Below, piece by piece: positions 7,616-14,608 of a DNA stretch of 31,089 bases. Every line of letters begins with the position of its first letter. The first letter of the stretch is position 1. This DNA is from UBA1535 sp002323775. GTDB lineage: Bacteria; Bacillota; Clostridia; Tissierellales; Sedimentibacteraceae. The translations under genes were made by a program, and so were the position numbers. The DNA lies in the NCBI GenBank assembly GCA_031993545.1, contig DAMAHZ010000032.1, forward strand, positions 1 to 31,089, given 5' to 3'. A model generated the notes under the pieces. The model ran no database searches and was not told the origin of the DNA. It was given only the letters and a program-made list of their open reading frames with translations.

Positions 7616-7644
7616 ATTATATACCTTTATCTAAAATTTGGCAA
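7616..7644 (-). promoter_or_regulatory. Near-consensus sigma-A promoter inside the predicted invertible segment, pointing left
   Basis: On the minus strand: TTGCCA (complement of 7639-7644), a 17-bp spacer, and TATAAT (complement of 7616-7621). This matches 5 of 6 and 6 of 6 consensus bases. As drawn, it fires toward the recombinase 3' end and would make antisense RNA. If 7574-7857 were inverted (position x becomes 15431 minus x), its -10 box would sit at 7810-7815, facing the chemoreceptor start at 7983. Confidence 0.65.
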
Positions 7645-7671
7645 GAATTTTTTAAAGGATAATTAACATTA

Positions 7672-7776
7672 ATGACAATATTTTCTAAAACATCGCAATA
7701 TAATATAGCTAGCAAAGAAACATTTGAATGCCAGCCTACTTGTTGTTTTTGCATATACCATTTAAAAACATTTTAA
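7672..7776 (+). CDS. 34-residue cysteine-rich small ORF within the invertible segment (speculative)
   Basis: ATG 7672 to TAA 7774-7776, preceded by AAAGGA at 7654-7659, which is 12 bases away and so at a poor distance. The peptide has four cysteines near its end in the pattern CQPTCCFC. No family is recognised. In AT-rich DNA a frame this short can occur by chance. It would be turned around with the segment upon inversion. Confidence 0.15.
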   Translation: MTIFSKTSQYNIASKETFECQPTCCFCIYHLKTF

Positions 7777-7846
7777 TACAAAAAAATCCAATTAATTTTG
7801 TAAATATTTTTTAAAATTAAATTTTTCTCGAATTTTTTAAATGTTG

Positions 7847-7874
7847 TTACAACATAATCTAAATTATGTTGTAA
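7847..7874. repeat. Right recombination-site-like inverted repeat (perfect 12-4-12 palindrome, 11-6-11 site)
   Basis: Arm TTACAACATAA (7847-7857), core TCTAAA (7858-7863), arm TTATGTTGTAA (7864-7874). The two arms are exact reverse complements. The organisation and the inner bases CATAA-N6-TTATGTT resemble the E. coli dif core, which also has 11-bp XerC and XerD arms around a 6-bp centre. Full symmetry suggests one recombinase binding both arms. No T tract follows (AATAATAAAAAAAA), which argues against a plus-strand terminator. Confidence 0.75.
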
Positions 7875-7982
7875 TAATAAAAAAAACTAAAATTAAGATG
7901 AAAAAATCAAGTTACAAAGAAAAAGCAAGCGCTCTCAACTTTTGTTTGCAGTAAGGATTATTATACTATGGAGGAAAAATTT

Positions 7983-9719
7983 ATGAAAAAATGGTTTAAC
8001 AATTTAAAAGTTGGTATCAAAATTACTCTTGGATTTATGCTTGTAGCAATAATTGCAGGTATAATAGGTATTATCGGAATTTTTAGTCTTAAAAGTGTTG
8101 GAAAATCTTATAGTGTTGCATATTCAGACTCAGTTGCAGCATTGCAGTATATGGAAAGAATTAGTTCTTCGTTTCAGGAGATACGAGCAAACCTTTTTGA
8201 AATGACATTGTCTGACGATAGAACGTACAAGGAATCTTGTGCTGAAAGCATAAATGGACATAGAAAAATTATAGATGAGAGTTTAACAGGGTATAAGGCA
8301 GTGCTGGAAAAATACACTGCCGAGGAAGCAGCTATAGAGCTTAAGCTTCTGGCAGACCTTGAATCGGCTACCAATGCCTTTGGTGCAAAAAGAGCTGAGA
8401 TTATGAATGGAATAGCCATGGATTCATCACGACGCAGTGAGACCTTTGCCATGATGAGAGATGGAAGCGAGCTTCATACTCTTGCTCAAGTAATGGAAAC
8501 CTCCATTGTCGCCTTAATCGATTACAATAACAGCTATGCAGATAACCAAATTAAAGGTAATGATAGATTAGTATTAAGCTCTAATATTATAATGATTATC
8601 TTTGTCGTAGTTGGTGTGTTTTTAGCAGTTTTGACTGGCATTATTATCTCGCAAAATATATCAAAGAGAATTAACGCAGTTGTTGAAGCTTCTAATAAGC
8701 TATCTGCCGGTGATTTTAATATTAGTATAAAAGAAAACTCAGAAGATGAAATTGGCTTGTTATCGCAATCTTTCCGAAAAATGTCTGATACATTGACCTT
8801 CGTCATAAATGATTTTATATACATTCTTAACGAATTAGCCAATGCGAATTTTACTGTAAAATCTAAAGATATTAATACATATGTTGGAAATTACTACGAA
8901 TTAATTGAAGCCGTAAGAAAAATGATAGCTATGTTAAGTGAAACTATAATGCAAATCGATATGGCGGCTGACCAAGTATCTACTGGTTCTTCTCAAGTAT
9001 CAAGTGGAGCACAGGCTCTTGCAGCCGGTTCAACGGAGCAGGCAGCATCTATTGAAGAATTAAGCGCCGCTATAGAAAAAATATCTGAACAAATTATAGA
9101 AAACTCTTTAATTGTAAATAATTCAGCAGATCACGTTCAGCAAACCGGAAATGATGTAGATGCAGGAAACAAACAAATGGAGCAGCTTACTAAGGCTATG
9201 GAAGATATTGAACAAGCTTCAAATCAAATAGCAAACATTACAAAAGCTATTGAAGACATTGCATTCCAGACAAATATTCTTGCATTAAATGCAGCAATTG
9301 AGGCTGCTCGTGCCGGAAATGCCGGAAAGGGCTTTGCTGTAGTTGCAGATGAAGTTAGAGCACTTGCTGCAAAATCCGGTGATGCTGCTAAGCAAACAAC
9401 TGACCTTATCAATGCTTCAGTTGGAGCAGTTGCAAAGGGCATAGAAATTACTGCTCAAACAGCAAGAATTCTGCAAAACGTAGGAGTTAGTGCTACAAAC
9501 GTAGTTGATAGCTTTGAGCAAATAAAAAAATCTTCTAGTGAGCAGTCAGTGGCAATTGAACATATTAAAGAAGGCATTTCTCAGATATCTGCTGTTATTC
9601 AGACAAATGCTGCAAATGCAGAGGAAAATTCAGCAACAAGCGAAGAAATGTCAGCACAGGCGGTTACACTTCGCCATGAAGTTGAAAAATTCAAATTAGC
9701 AAAAAGTAATGCAAGATAA
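7983..9719 (+). CDS. Methyl-accepting chemotaxis protein (transmembrane chemoreceptor)
   Basis: 578 residues. TM1 lies at about 12-35, followed by a periplasmic-type four-helix sensor region to about 195, TM2 at about 198-222, HAMP to about 276, then a long cytoplasmic coiled coil. The signalling tip at about 420-465 is canonical: EDIAFQTNILALNAAIEAAR, then AGNAGKGFAVVADEVRALA. It senses an unknown extracellular ligand and controls CheA. There is no C-terminal CheR/CheB tether pentapeptide. An upstream in-frame ATG (7968) has no spaced ribosome site, while GGAGG at 7970-7974 is eight bases before ATG 7983, so I start there. The nearest upstream element is the inverted-repeat site at 7847-7874. 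A TATACT at 7962-7967 is too close to the ribosome site to serve as a -10 box. Expression is therefore predicted to depend on the invertible segment. Confidence 0.93.
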   Translation: MKKWFNNLKVGIKITLGFMLVAIIAGIIGIIGIFSLKSVGKSYSVAYSDSVAALQYMERISSSFQEIRANLFEMTLSDDRTYKESCAESINGHRKIIDESLTGYKAVLEKYTAEEAAIELKLLADLESATNAFGAKRAEIMNGIAMDSSRRSETFAMMRDGSELHTLAQVMETSIVALIDYNNSYADNQIKGNDRLVLSSNIIMIIFVVVGVFLAVLTGIIISQNISKRINAVVEASNKLSAGDFNISIKENSEDEIGLLSQSFRKMSDTLTFVINDFIYILNELANANFTVKSKDINTYVGNYYELIEAVRKMIAMLSETIMQIDMAADQVSTGSSQVSSGAQALAAGSTEQAASIEELSAAIEKISEQIIENSLIVNNSADHVQQTGNDVDAGNKQMEQLTKAMEDIEQASNQIANITKAIEDIAFQTNILALNAAIEAARAGNAGKGFAVVADEVRALAAKSGDAAKQTTDLINASVGAVAKGIEITAQTARILQNVGVSATNVVDSFEQIKKSSSEQSVAIEHIKEGISQISAVIQTNAANAEENSATSEEMSAQAVTLRHEVEKFKLAKSNAR

Positions 9720-9746
9720 ATTATAACTTGATATATTAATTAATAG

Positions 9747-9804
9747 AACACAGATTATGATATTTGCACAGGTTAAAAATTGTACAATACACATAATCTG
9801 TGTT
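9747..9804 (+). terminator. Long-loop hairpin after the chemoreceptor
   Basis: A 13-bp stem with no mismatch: AACACAGATTATG (9747-9759) pairs with CATAATCTGTGTT (9792-9804), around a loop of 32 bases. A T-rich tail follows (TGTTTTTTG). It is probably the terminator of the chemoreceptor transcript, although the loop is unusually long. Confidence 0.6.
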
Positions 9805-9860
9805 TGTTTTTTGTGAATATATTCTATAAATTAATATTTAAGTTTTAAATTAAAAAACAC

Positions 9861-9890
9861 TTGTGTTTTATATAGCTACAAATGTATAAT
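9861..9890 (+). promoter_or_regulatory. Candidate promoter for the ACT-domain gene
   Basis: TTGTGT (9861-9866), an 18-bp spacer, and TATAAT (9885-9890). The -35 box is overlapped by a palindrome, AAAACAC (9854-9860), TT, GTGTTTT (9863-9869), which could be an operator. Confidence 0.4.
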
Positions 9891-9937
9891 AAATAAGCAA
9901 TGGAAAATACTTTAAATAGGTATGGAGGATGAGTATT

Positions 9938-10375
9938 TTGGATAAATATTTAATAGTGAGTAAGGAAATTCTGCCAGAGGTTTATGACAGAGTTATTGAA
10001 GCTAGGAATTATATAAATGATGGCACAGCAAAAGGAATAAGCGAGGCTGTCAAAATAGTTGGAATCAGTCGAAGTACATATTATAAATACAAGGATTTTG
10101 TTTTTTCACCATCTGATAATGCGACAACAGGCAGAAGGGCAGTAATTGCGTTGATGCTAAGGCATAAAAGAGGTGTATTGTCAGAGGTTTTAAACATATT
10201 ATCTTCTGAGAAAGCAAACATCATAACAATGAATCAAAATATACCAATAAATGAAAAGGCTTCTGTTAATATATCAGTAGATGTTTCGGAAATGCTGATA
10301 TCTATGGATGATTTGATTTTAAAATTAAAAAATAATATAGAAGTTATTTCTGTAAAGCTTTTATCAATTGAATAG
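9938..10375 (+). CDS. ACT-domain protein of the PheB/UPF0735 family
   Basis: About 145 residues. Residues 1-60 hold a small helical region with a helix-turn-helix look (ISEAVKIVGISRSTYYKYKDFVF). Residues about 68-145 form an ACT domain (VIALMLRHKRGVLSEVLNIL, then NIITMNQNIPI), which usually binds an amino acid. Members are often annotated as PheB but their role is not settled. ATG 9929 touches GGAGG (9924-9928) and cannot be used with it, whereas TTG 9938 lies nine bases downstream and gives the usual family N-terminus, so I choose TTG. Its stop overlaps the ribosome site of the lipase gene, indicating coupled translation. Confidence 0.85.
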   Translation: MDKYLIVSKEILPEVYDRVIEARNYINDGTAKGISEAVKIVGISRSTYYKYKDFVFSPSDNATTGRRAVIALMLRHKRGVLSEVLNILSSEKANIITMNQNIPINEKASVNISVDVSEMLISMDDLILKLKNNIEVISVKLLSIE

Positions 10376-10385
10376 GAGAGTAATT

Positions 10386-11594
10386 ATGCAATATGGATTG
10401 GTATTAGAGGGCGGAGGAGCTAGGGGCTCTTACCATGTCGGTGCTTATAAAGCTTTGATAGATTTAGGTATTTCAATAGCCGGAGTAACGGGGACGTCAA
10501 TAGGAGCTTTGAATGGAGCTGCGATTGTTCAAAATGACCTTGAGGGTTTGGAGAAGCTGTGGGAAACTATAGGCGTAGATACTTTGTTTGGAATTGATAT
10601 TGAAGAAATAAATAAATTAAAGGGTAATAATCTATTCAAATTAAATATAGCATATATATATAATCTATCTAAAGAAATACTTAAAAATGAAGGCTTAGAT
10701 ACAACTAAGATGCGAGAAATTATAGGAAGCTTTATTGATGAGAATAAAATTCGTAAATCAAAGATTGATTTCGGACTTGTGACCATATCTTTGACAGACA
10801 ATCAAAATTTAGAGCTTTTTAAGGAAGATATACCGGAAGGGAAGCTTGTTGACTATCTTCTTGCTAGTGCGAATTTACCAGTATTTAAAATGGAAAAGCT
10901 AGATGGCAAGCATTTTTTAGATGGAGGCTTTTACGATAATTTACCTATAGAGATGCTGGCTAGAAAAGGATATAAGGATTTGATAGCTGTACGAGTTCAT
11001 GCTAAGGGAAGGATTAAGAAGATTAATGCAGAGGGACTTAATATAACATATATTGAGCCAGTTGAGTCATTAGGTGAAGCTTTGGACTTTGACACAGAAA
11101 ATGCTTGTAAAAATATTAGGCTTGGCTATTATGATACTATGAAAGTTTTCAAGGGTTTAAAGGGACACAAATATTATATAAGACCATATAGTAAAAACTT
11201 TTTAAAATATATAGCAGAAATATTTGATAATAGAAAGCAAAAAATTATTAATATTTCAAATATATTTGGCTTTGAGGGGCTTCCGTCAGACAGGATGCTT
11301 TTTGAAAAGATATTTCCAAGGTTGATGAAAATTTTGGAAATGAAAGATAATAGTGATTATCAAGACGTTATTATAAGGCTTGTTGAACATGTAGCTGAAA
11401 AATTTGAAAAAATCGAAAGATTTAAAATATATGATGCAGATGAATTTATTAGAATAGTAGTAAATCAATTTAGAAAATCTCCAATAAGATCAGAAAAGAA
11501 GATACCTTCATTCATTAGGCAAATCAAGCTTTTATCATTGACTGTAAAGGATGATTTGCTGATTACAATATTTAGAGAGATATTTTTTGAGTAG
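10386..11594 (+). CDS. Patatin-like phospholipase
   Basis: 402 residues. Residues 5-200 form the patatin domain: an oxyanion-hole GGGARG (9-14), the nucleophile Ser38 in GTSIG (36-40), and the catalytic Asp179 in DGG followed by FYDNLPI. The Ser-Asp dyad is complete, so a lipid acyl hydrolase activity is likely. The C-terminal 200 residues are rich in lysine, phenylalanine and isoleucine, include a helical segment, and resemble tails of clostridial patatins. There is no signal peptide, so it is cytoplasmic or peripheral. The start at ATG 10386 follows AGGAGAG at 10373-10379. An in-frame codon at 10368 overlapping the previous gene is less likely. It is coupled to the ACT-domain gene. Confidence 0.9.
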   Translation: MQYGLVLEGGGARGSYHVGAYKALIDLGISIAGVTGTSIGALNGAAIVQNDLEGLEKLWETIGVDTLFGIDIEEINKLKGNNLFKLNIAYIYNLSKEILKNEGLDTTKMREIIGSFIDENKIRKSKIDFGLVTISLTDNQNLELFKEDIPEGKLVDYLLASANLPVFKMEKLDGKHFLDGGFYDNLPIEMLARKGYKDLIAVRVHAKGRIKKINAEGLNITYIEPVESLGEALDFDTENACKNIRLGYYDTMKVFKGLKGHKYYIRPYSKNFLKYIAEIFDNRKQKIINISNIFGFEGLPSDRMLFEKIFPRLMKILEMKDNSDYQDVIIRLVEHVAEKFEKIERFKIYDADEFIRIVVNQFRKSPIRSEKKIPSFIRQIKLLSLTVKDDLLITIFREIFFE

Positions 11595-11600
11595 ATATAA

Positions 11601-11626
11601 ATGAAGAATCGGAACGATTTTTTCAT
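11601..11626 (+). terminator. Hairpin with T tract after the lipase gene
   Basis: ATGAAGAATCG (11601-11611) pairs with CGATTTTTTCAT (11615-11626) around a GAA loop. The innermost five pairs are perfect and the outer part has a G-T pair and a bulge. The T tract lies partly inside the stem. It is a plausible weak terminator only seven bases after the stop codon. Confidence 0.5.
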
Positions 11627-11717
11627 AGAGTAAATGTAGTTCGCTTTTTTATAAAATGTTGAGTTTATAAATTACGCTATATAGATATGATAAAAGAAAA
11701 TAAAGAAGGTGCTAAAC

Positions 11718-13106
11718 GTGAAAAATAAAAATTATATAACAGTACTGCAAAATATTTTGCACTTGCTTAGCGAGGGCGTTCATGTGCTTGATAAGGATGG
11801 AAATAGCATCATTTACAATGACGCAATGGCTGGCTTAGAAAAAATGGACGCAAGAGATGTTTTAAATAAACCATTTGAAGAAGTTTTTAAAAATCTGGAT
11901 GCTAAAGACAGCACGTTACTGCAAGCACTATATAACAAAAAAAGCACAATAAATAAAGATCAAAGTTATCTAAATAAAGACGGCAAGAAAATAACAACAA
12001 TCAACACAACTATTCCTGTAATTGATAATGGAGAGGTAATAGCGGCAGTTGAGGTATCTAAGGATATCACTAAAATTCAGGAAATGTCAAATACAATACT
12101 GGAGTTAAGAAAAGAGATAAAAGAGCCTAATGAAGTTAAGGAGCTTAAAATTAAGAAGTACAGATTTAGCAATTTAGTTGGAAAAAGCCCTAATTTTAAA
12201 GCTGTGCTTAATATTGCCAGAAAAGCTGCAAACAGCTCTGCTTCGGTATTTATTTACGGAGAAACAGGCACAGGAAAAGAGCTGATAGCTCAAAGTATTC
12301 ATTTTGATGGGACGAGGCAAAACAAGCCATTTCTTGCACAAAACTGTGCAGCATTACCTGAAACACTTTTAGAAAGCATACTTTTCGGTACAGCAAAGGG
12401 TGGTTTTACAGGTGCTGTGGATAGAGCAGGACTATTTGAACAGGCTAATGGAGGAACCTTGCTTCTTGATGAGATAAATTCAATGCCATATGAGCTGCAA
12501 GGAAAGCTTTTACGTGTTTTGCAGGAGGATTACATAAGGCGAGTTGGAGGCAGCAAGGATATTCCAATTGATGTTAGAATAATTGCTACTGTTAATGAGC
12601 CTACTGAAGCCTTGATAAAGCAAGGTAAATTGCGAAAGGATTTATATTATAGGATAAAAATTATACCAATAGACGTACCGCCTCTTAGAGAACGTAGAGA
12701 AGATATATTAATACTTGCAGAGCAATTTATAGACAAGCATAATAAGAGATACAATAAAAATATTTGGATGCTTTCTGATAAGGCGAAAGAAAAGCTATTG
12801 AGCTATAATTACCCTGGAAATGTAAGAGAACTTGAAAATATAATAATGGCTGCAATATCAATTATAGACGATGAAAATGTACTGACTGATAAGCATATTT
12901 TAATAGATGATGCGAATAATACTGTAAAGATAGATTATGAATTTTTAGAGCTTGGTGTTGAAAAGTATTTAGAAAATTTAGAAAAAGAAATAATTAAAAA
13001 TACACTAAATACATATCAGTACAATATAACGAAATCGGCAGAGCATTTGAAAATTAAACGGCAAACTTTGCAGCATAAAATTAAGAAATACAATTTACAT
13101 TCATAA
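11718..13106 (+). CDS. Sigma-54-dependent activator, RocR type (PAS, AAA+, Fis-type HTH), probable regulator of ornithine degradation
   Basis: 462 residues. A PAS sensor domain spans about 8-120 (ILHLLSEGVHVLDKDGNSIIYND). The AAA+ domain spans about 150-395, with Walker A GETGTGK (181-187), sigma-54 contact loop GGFTGA (228-233, normally GAFTGA), Walker B LLLDE, and RRVGGSKDIPIDVRIIATVN. A Fis-type helix-turn-helix ends the protein (NITKSAEHLKIKRQTLQHKI). The layout and the LFGTAKGGFTGA wording resemble RocR, which responds to ornithine or citrulline. The frame opens at GTG 11709, but AAAGAAGG at 11702-11709 fits GTG 11718. A strong sigma-54 promoter lies 210 bases downstream, before ord, so it most likely activates that operon. 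Confidence 0.9.
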   Translation: MKNKNYITVLQNILHLLSEGVHVLDKDGNSIIYNDAMAGLEKMDARDVLNKPFEEVFKNLDAKDSTLLQALYNKKSTINKDQSYLNKDGKKITTINTTIPVIDNGEVIAAVEVSKDITKIQEMSNTILELRKEIKEPNEVKELKIKKYRFSNLVGKSPNFKAVLNIARKAANSSASVFIYGETGTGKELIAQSIHFDGTRQNKPFLAQNCAALPETLLESILFGTAKGGFTGAVDRAGLFEQANGGTLLLDEINSMPYELQGKLLRVLQEDYIRRVGGSKDIPIDVRIIATVNEPTEALIKQGKLRKDLYYRIKIIPIDVPPLRERREDILILAEQFIDKHNKRYNKNIWMLSDKAKEKLLSYNYPGNVRELENIIMAAISIIDDENVLTDKHILIDDANNTVKIDYEFLELGVEKYLENLEKEIIKNTLNTYQYNITKSAEHLKIKRQTLQHKIKKYNLHS

Positions 13107-13122
13107 TAAGAAAATAAAATTA

Positions 13123-13173
13123 AAATTACTGCAAATATTTTTGCGTCAACTGCAAAAATATTTGCAGTAATTT
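13123..13173. promoter_or_regulatory. Perfect 22-bp dyad upstream of the sigma-54 promoter, candidate activator binding site
   Basis: A 22-bp arm (13123-13144) pairs exactly with 13152-13173 around a 7-base centre. Each arm contains its own pseudo-palindrome of the form GCAAA-N4-TTTGC (13131-13144 and 13152-13165), with centres 21 bp apart, or two helical turns. Tandem dyads about 150-200 bp upstream are the usual enhancer layout for sigma-54 activators. It could also terminate the activator transcript, but only TTTGTT follows. A weaker dyad is TTAAAACA (13175-13182) with TGTTTTAA (13196-13203). Confidence 0.6.
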
Positions 13174-13315
13174 GTTAAAACAAGATAATAAAATCTGTTT
13201 TAAAATAAGAAATGTGTCAAAATAATATTCTAGTATTTGAAGTGTTCAGTGGAAACATTTACTAATCACATATTTTTATAATATATCTAAATCTCACAAA
13301 TATTATAAATAATTT

Positions 13316-13331
13316 TGGCACAGAACTTGCT
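13316..13331 (+). promoter_or_regulatory. Sigma-54 (-24/-12) promoter of the ornithine operon
   Basis: TGGCAC (13316-13321), five bases, then TTGCT (13327-13331). The invariant GG and GC are 12 bp apart, a full match to the sigma-54 consensus. The expected start is near 13342, giving a 120-base leader before ord. The leader contains a hairpin AGCGAAA-CGGA-TTTCGCT at 13353-13370. Confidence 0.88.
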
Positions 13332-13352
13332 TATAATTATAGTAAGTAAAAA

Positions 13353-13370
13353 AGCGAAACGGATTTCGCT
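13353..13370 (+). other. Small hairpin in the ord leader
   Basis: AGCGAAA (13353-13359), loop CGGA, TTTCGCT (13364-13370), a perfect 7-bp stem about 11 bases from the predicted transcription start. No T tract follows. It may stabilise the 5' end of the mRNA. Downstream, GAGGCTC occurs twice (13412-13418 and 13430-13436) for unknown reasons. Confidence 0.4.
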
Positions 13371-13464
13371 CTGTAAATAATTTTAAAAATAAATGAAATA
13401 CTAAAATCACAAGAGGCTCAACCATAGTCGAGGCTCTGCTTATGAAAGCAAGGAGGAAAATTTT

Positions 13465-14526
13465 ATGAAAAATGTAAAAGTAATAATTTGGGGACTAGGA
13501 GCAATGGGCTCTGGAATGGCAAGAATGCTGTTAAAGAAAAAGGGCGTTGACATAGTTGGAGGAATTGACATAGGTGCAAAGCTTGGAAAAAGCCTTTACG
13601 AGGTAGTAGGTGTTGAAAGAGGAGATAGAGAAGATGTTATAGTTGGAACGAGAGATGAAGTTATAACTGAACAAGCTGCTGACGTTGTATTATTGTGTAC
13701 TGATTCTTTCACTGCTAAAGCATTTGACAAGATTAAATTTATACTTGAAAAGAAAATGAACGTTATAACAACTGCAGAAGAAATGGCATATCCACAGGCA
13801 CAAGAGCCAGAATTAGCAAAGCAAATGGATGAAATAGCTAAGGCAAATGGCGTATCAGTATTAGGTACTGGAATTAACCCAGGCTTGATAATGGATTTAT
13901 TGGTTGTAATAATGACTGGATGTATGGAAGATGTTGAGAGCATCTTATCAAGGAGAGTAAACAGTTTGTCACCATTTGGACCGGCAGTTATGGAAGAACA
14001 AGGAATAGGCTTAGAAGTTGCAAAATTCAATGAATTAAAAGAAGCAGGAAAGATGACCGGACACGTTGGATTCCCTGAATCAATAAATATGATAGCAGAT
14101 GCTATTGGCTGGAAAGTTGATAAAATAGAGCAAGATATGGAACCTATAGTTACAGATGTAGATAGAAAATCTCCATATGGTTTTGCAAAAGCAGGTAATG
14201 TTGCAGGAGTTGCAATGAAGGGCTGGGGATATGTAAATGGTGGTCAAAAGTTAATAGAAATGGATCATCCACAGCAAATTGAACCGGAGCAAGTTGGAAT
14301 AAATACTGGAGATTATGTTATAATCAAAGGAACTCCAAGCATTAATATGATTAACTCACCAGAGGTTGAGGGTGGAATTGGTACAATGGCAATGTGTGTA
14401 AACATGATACCGCACATTATCAATGCAAAACCAGGTCTACAAACAATGCTTAGTCTTCCAGTGCCAAGAGCGATAATGGGAGATATGAGAGAGCAAATCT
14501 GTGAAGATAGCAAAATAGTGAAATAA
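13465..14526 (+). CDS. ord: 2,4-diaminopentanoate dehydrogenase
   Basis: 353 residues. It oxidatively deaminates (2R,4S)-2,4-diaminopentanoate to 2-amino-4-ketopentanoate with NAD(P)+, the third step of oxidative ornithine fermentation. The N-terminal Rossmann fold has IIWGLGAMGSGMAR with G-x-G-x-x-G at residues 10-15. The family resembles dihydrodipicolinate reductase, with TGINPGLIMD and the GHVGFPES region typical of Ord. AAGGAGG lies upstream of ATG 13465. It is the first gene behind the sigma-54 promoter and is followed by the thiolase genes in the conserved order of this pathway. Confidence 0.95.
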   Translation: MKNVKVIIWGLGAMGSGMARMLLKKKGVDIVGGIDIGAKLGKSLYEVVGVERGDREDVIVGTRDEVITEQAADVVLLCTDSFTAKAFDKIKFILEKKMNVITTAEEMAYPQAQEPELAKQMDEIAKANGVSVLGTGINPGLIMDLLVVIMTGCMEDVESILSRRVNSLSPFGPAVMEEQGIGLEVAKFNELKEAGKMTGHVGFPESINMIADAIGWKVDKIEQDMEPIVTDVDRKSPYGFAKAGNVAGVAMKGWGYVNGGQKLIEMDHPQQIEPEQVGINTGDYVIIKGTPSINMINSPEVEGGIGTMAMCVNMIPHIINAKPGLQTMLSLPVPRAIMGDMREQICEDSKIVK

Positions 14527-14583
14527 AAGTTCCTAAAATGTCCATCTGCTGTATTATTTGCAGAGTGAACATTTTAGAAACTT
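14527..14583 (+). other. Long imperfect hairpin between ord and ortA
   Basis: Immediately after the ord stop, 14527-14549 pairs with 14560-14583. The right arm reads as an almost exact reverse complement of the left, with two mismatches and one bulge (matched blocks AAGTT, CTAAAATGT and TCTGC). No T tract follows, and ortA starts 25 bases later. It is more likely an mRNA processing or stability element that sets the ratio of ord to downstream genes than a strong terminator. Confidence 0.5.
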
Positions 14584-14608
14584 TCTAATAGAAAAGGAAG
14601 TGACTTAA

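Larger units (their letters stand above)
7585..7846. other. Predicted invertible segment (non-coding interior)
   Basis: 262 very AT-rich bases between the inner ends of the two sites. The only clear signal is the leftward promoter at 7616-7644. A much poorer rightward match, TTGCAT (7749-7754) with TTTAAT (7772-7777), may give weak transcription in the present orientation. One short open frame (7672-7776) is described separately. The position between a recombinase gene and a surface sensor gene, and the size of a few hundred bases, fit known clostridial invertible switches. Confidence 0.6.

Noticed and set aside
7585..7846. Small non-autonomous transposon (MITE) instead of an invertible segment
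   Set aside because: No target-site duplication is visible, and the end repeats have the 11-6-11 form of tyrosine-recombinase sites. I cannot exclude it without comparing related genomes.
7847..7874. Chromosomal dif site
   Set aside because: Similar architecture, but a second inverted copy lies under 300 bp away, which would invert DNA rather than resolve dimers, and the arms are fully symmetric.
7962..7967. TATACT as the -10 box of the chemoreceptor gene
   Set aside because: A start seven bases later would fall in or after the GGAGG ribosome site, and no matching -35 box lies 17 bases upstream (CTTTTG).
12402..12419. GGFTGA in place of GAFTGA in the sigma-54 activator as a loss-of-function change
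   Set aside because: RocR-like activators are known to vary at this second position, and the intact -24/-12 promoter downstream suggests a working protein.
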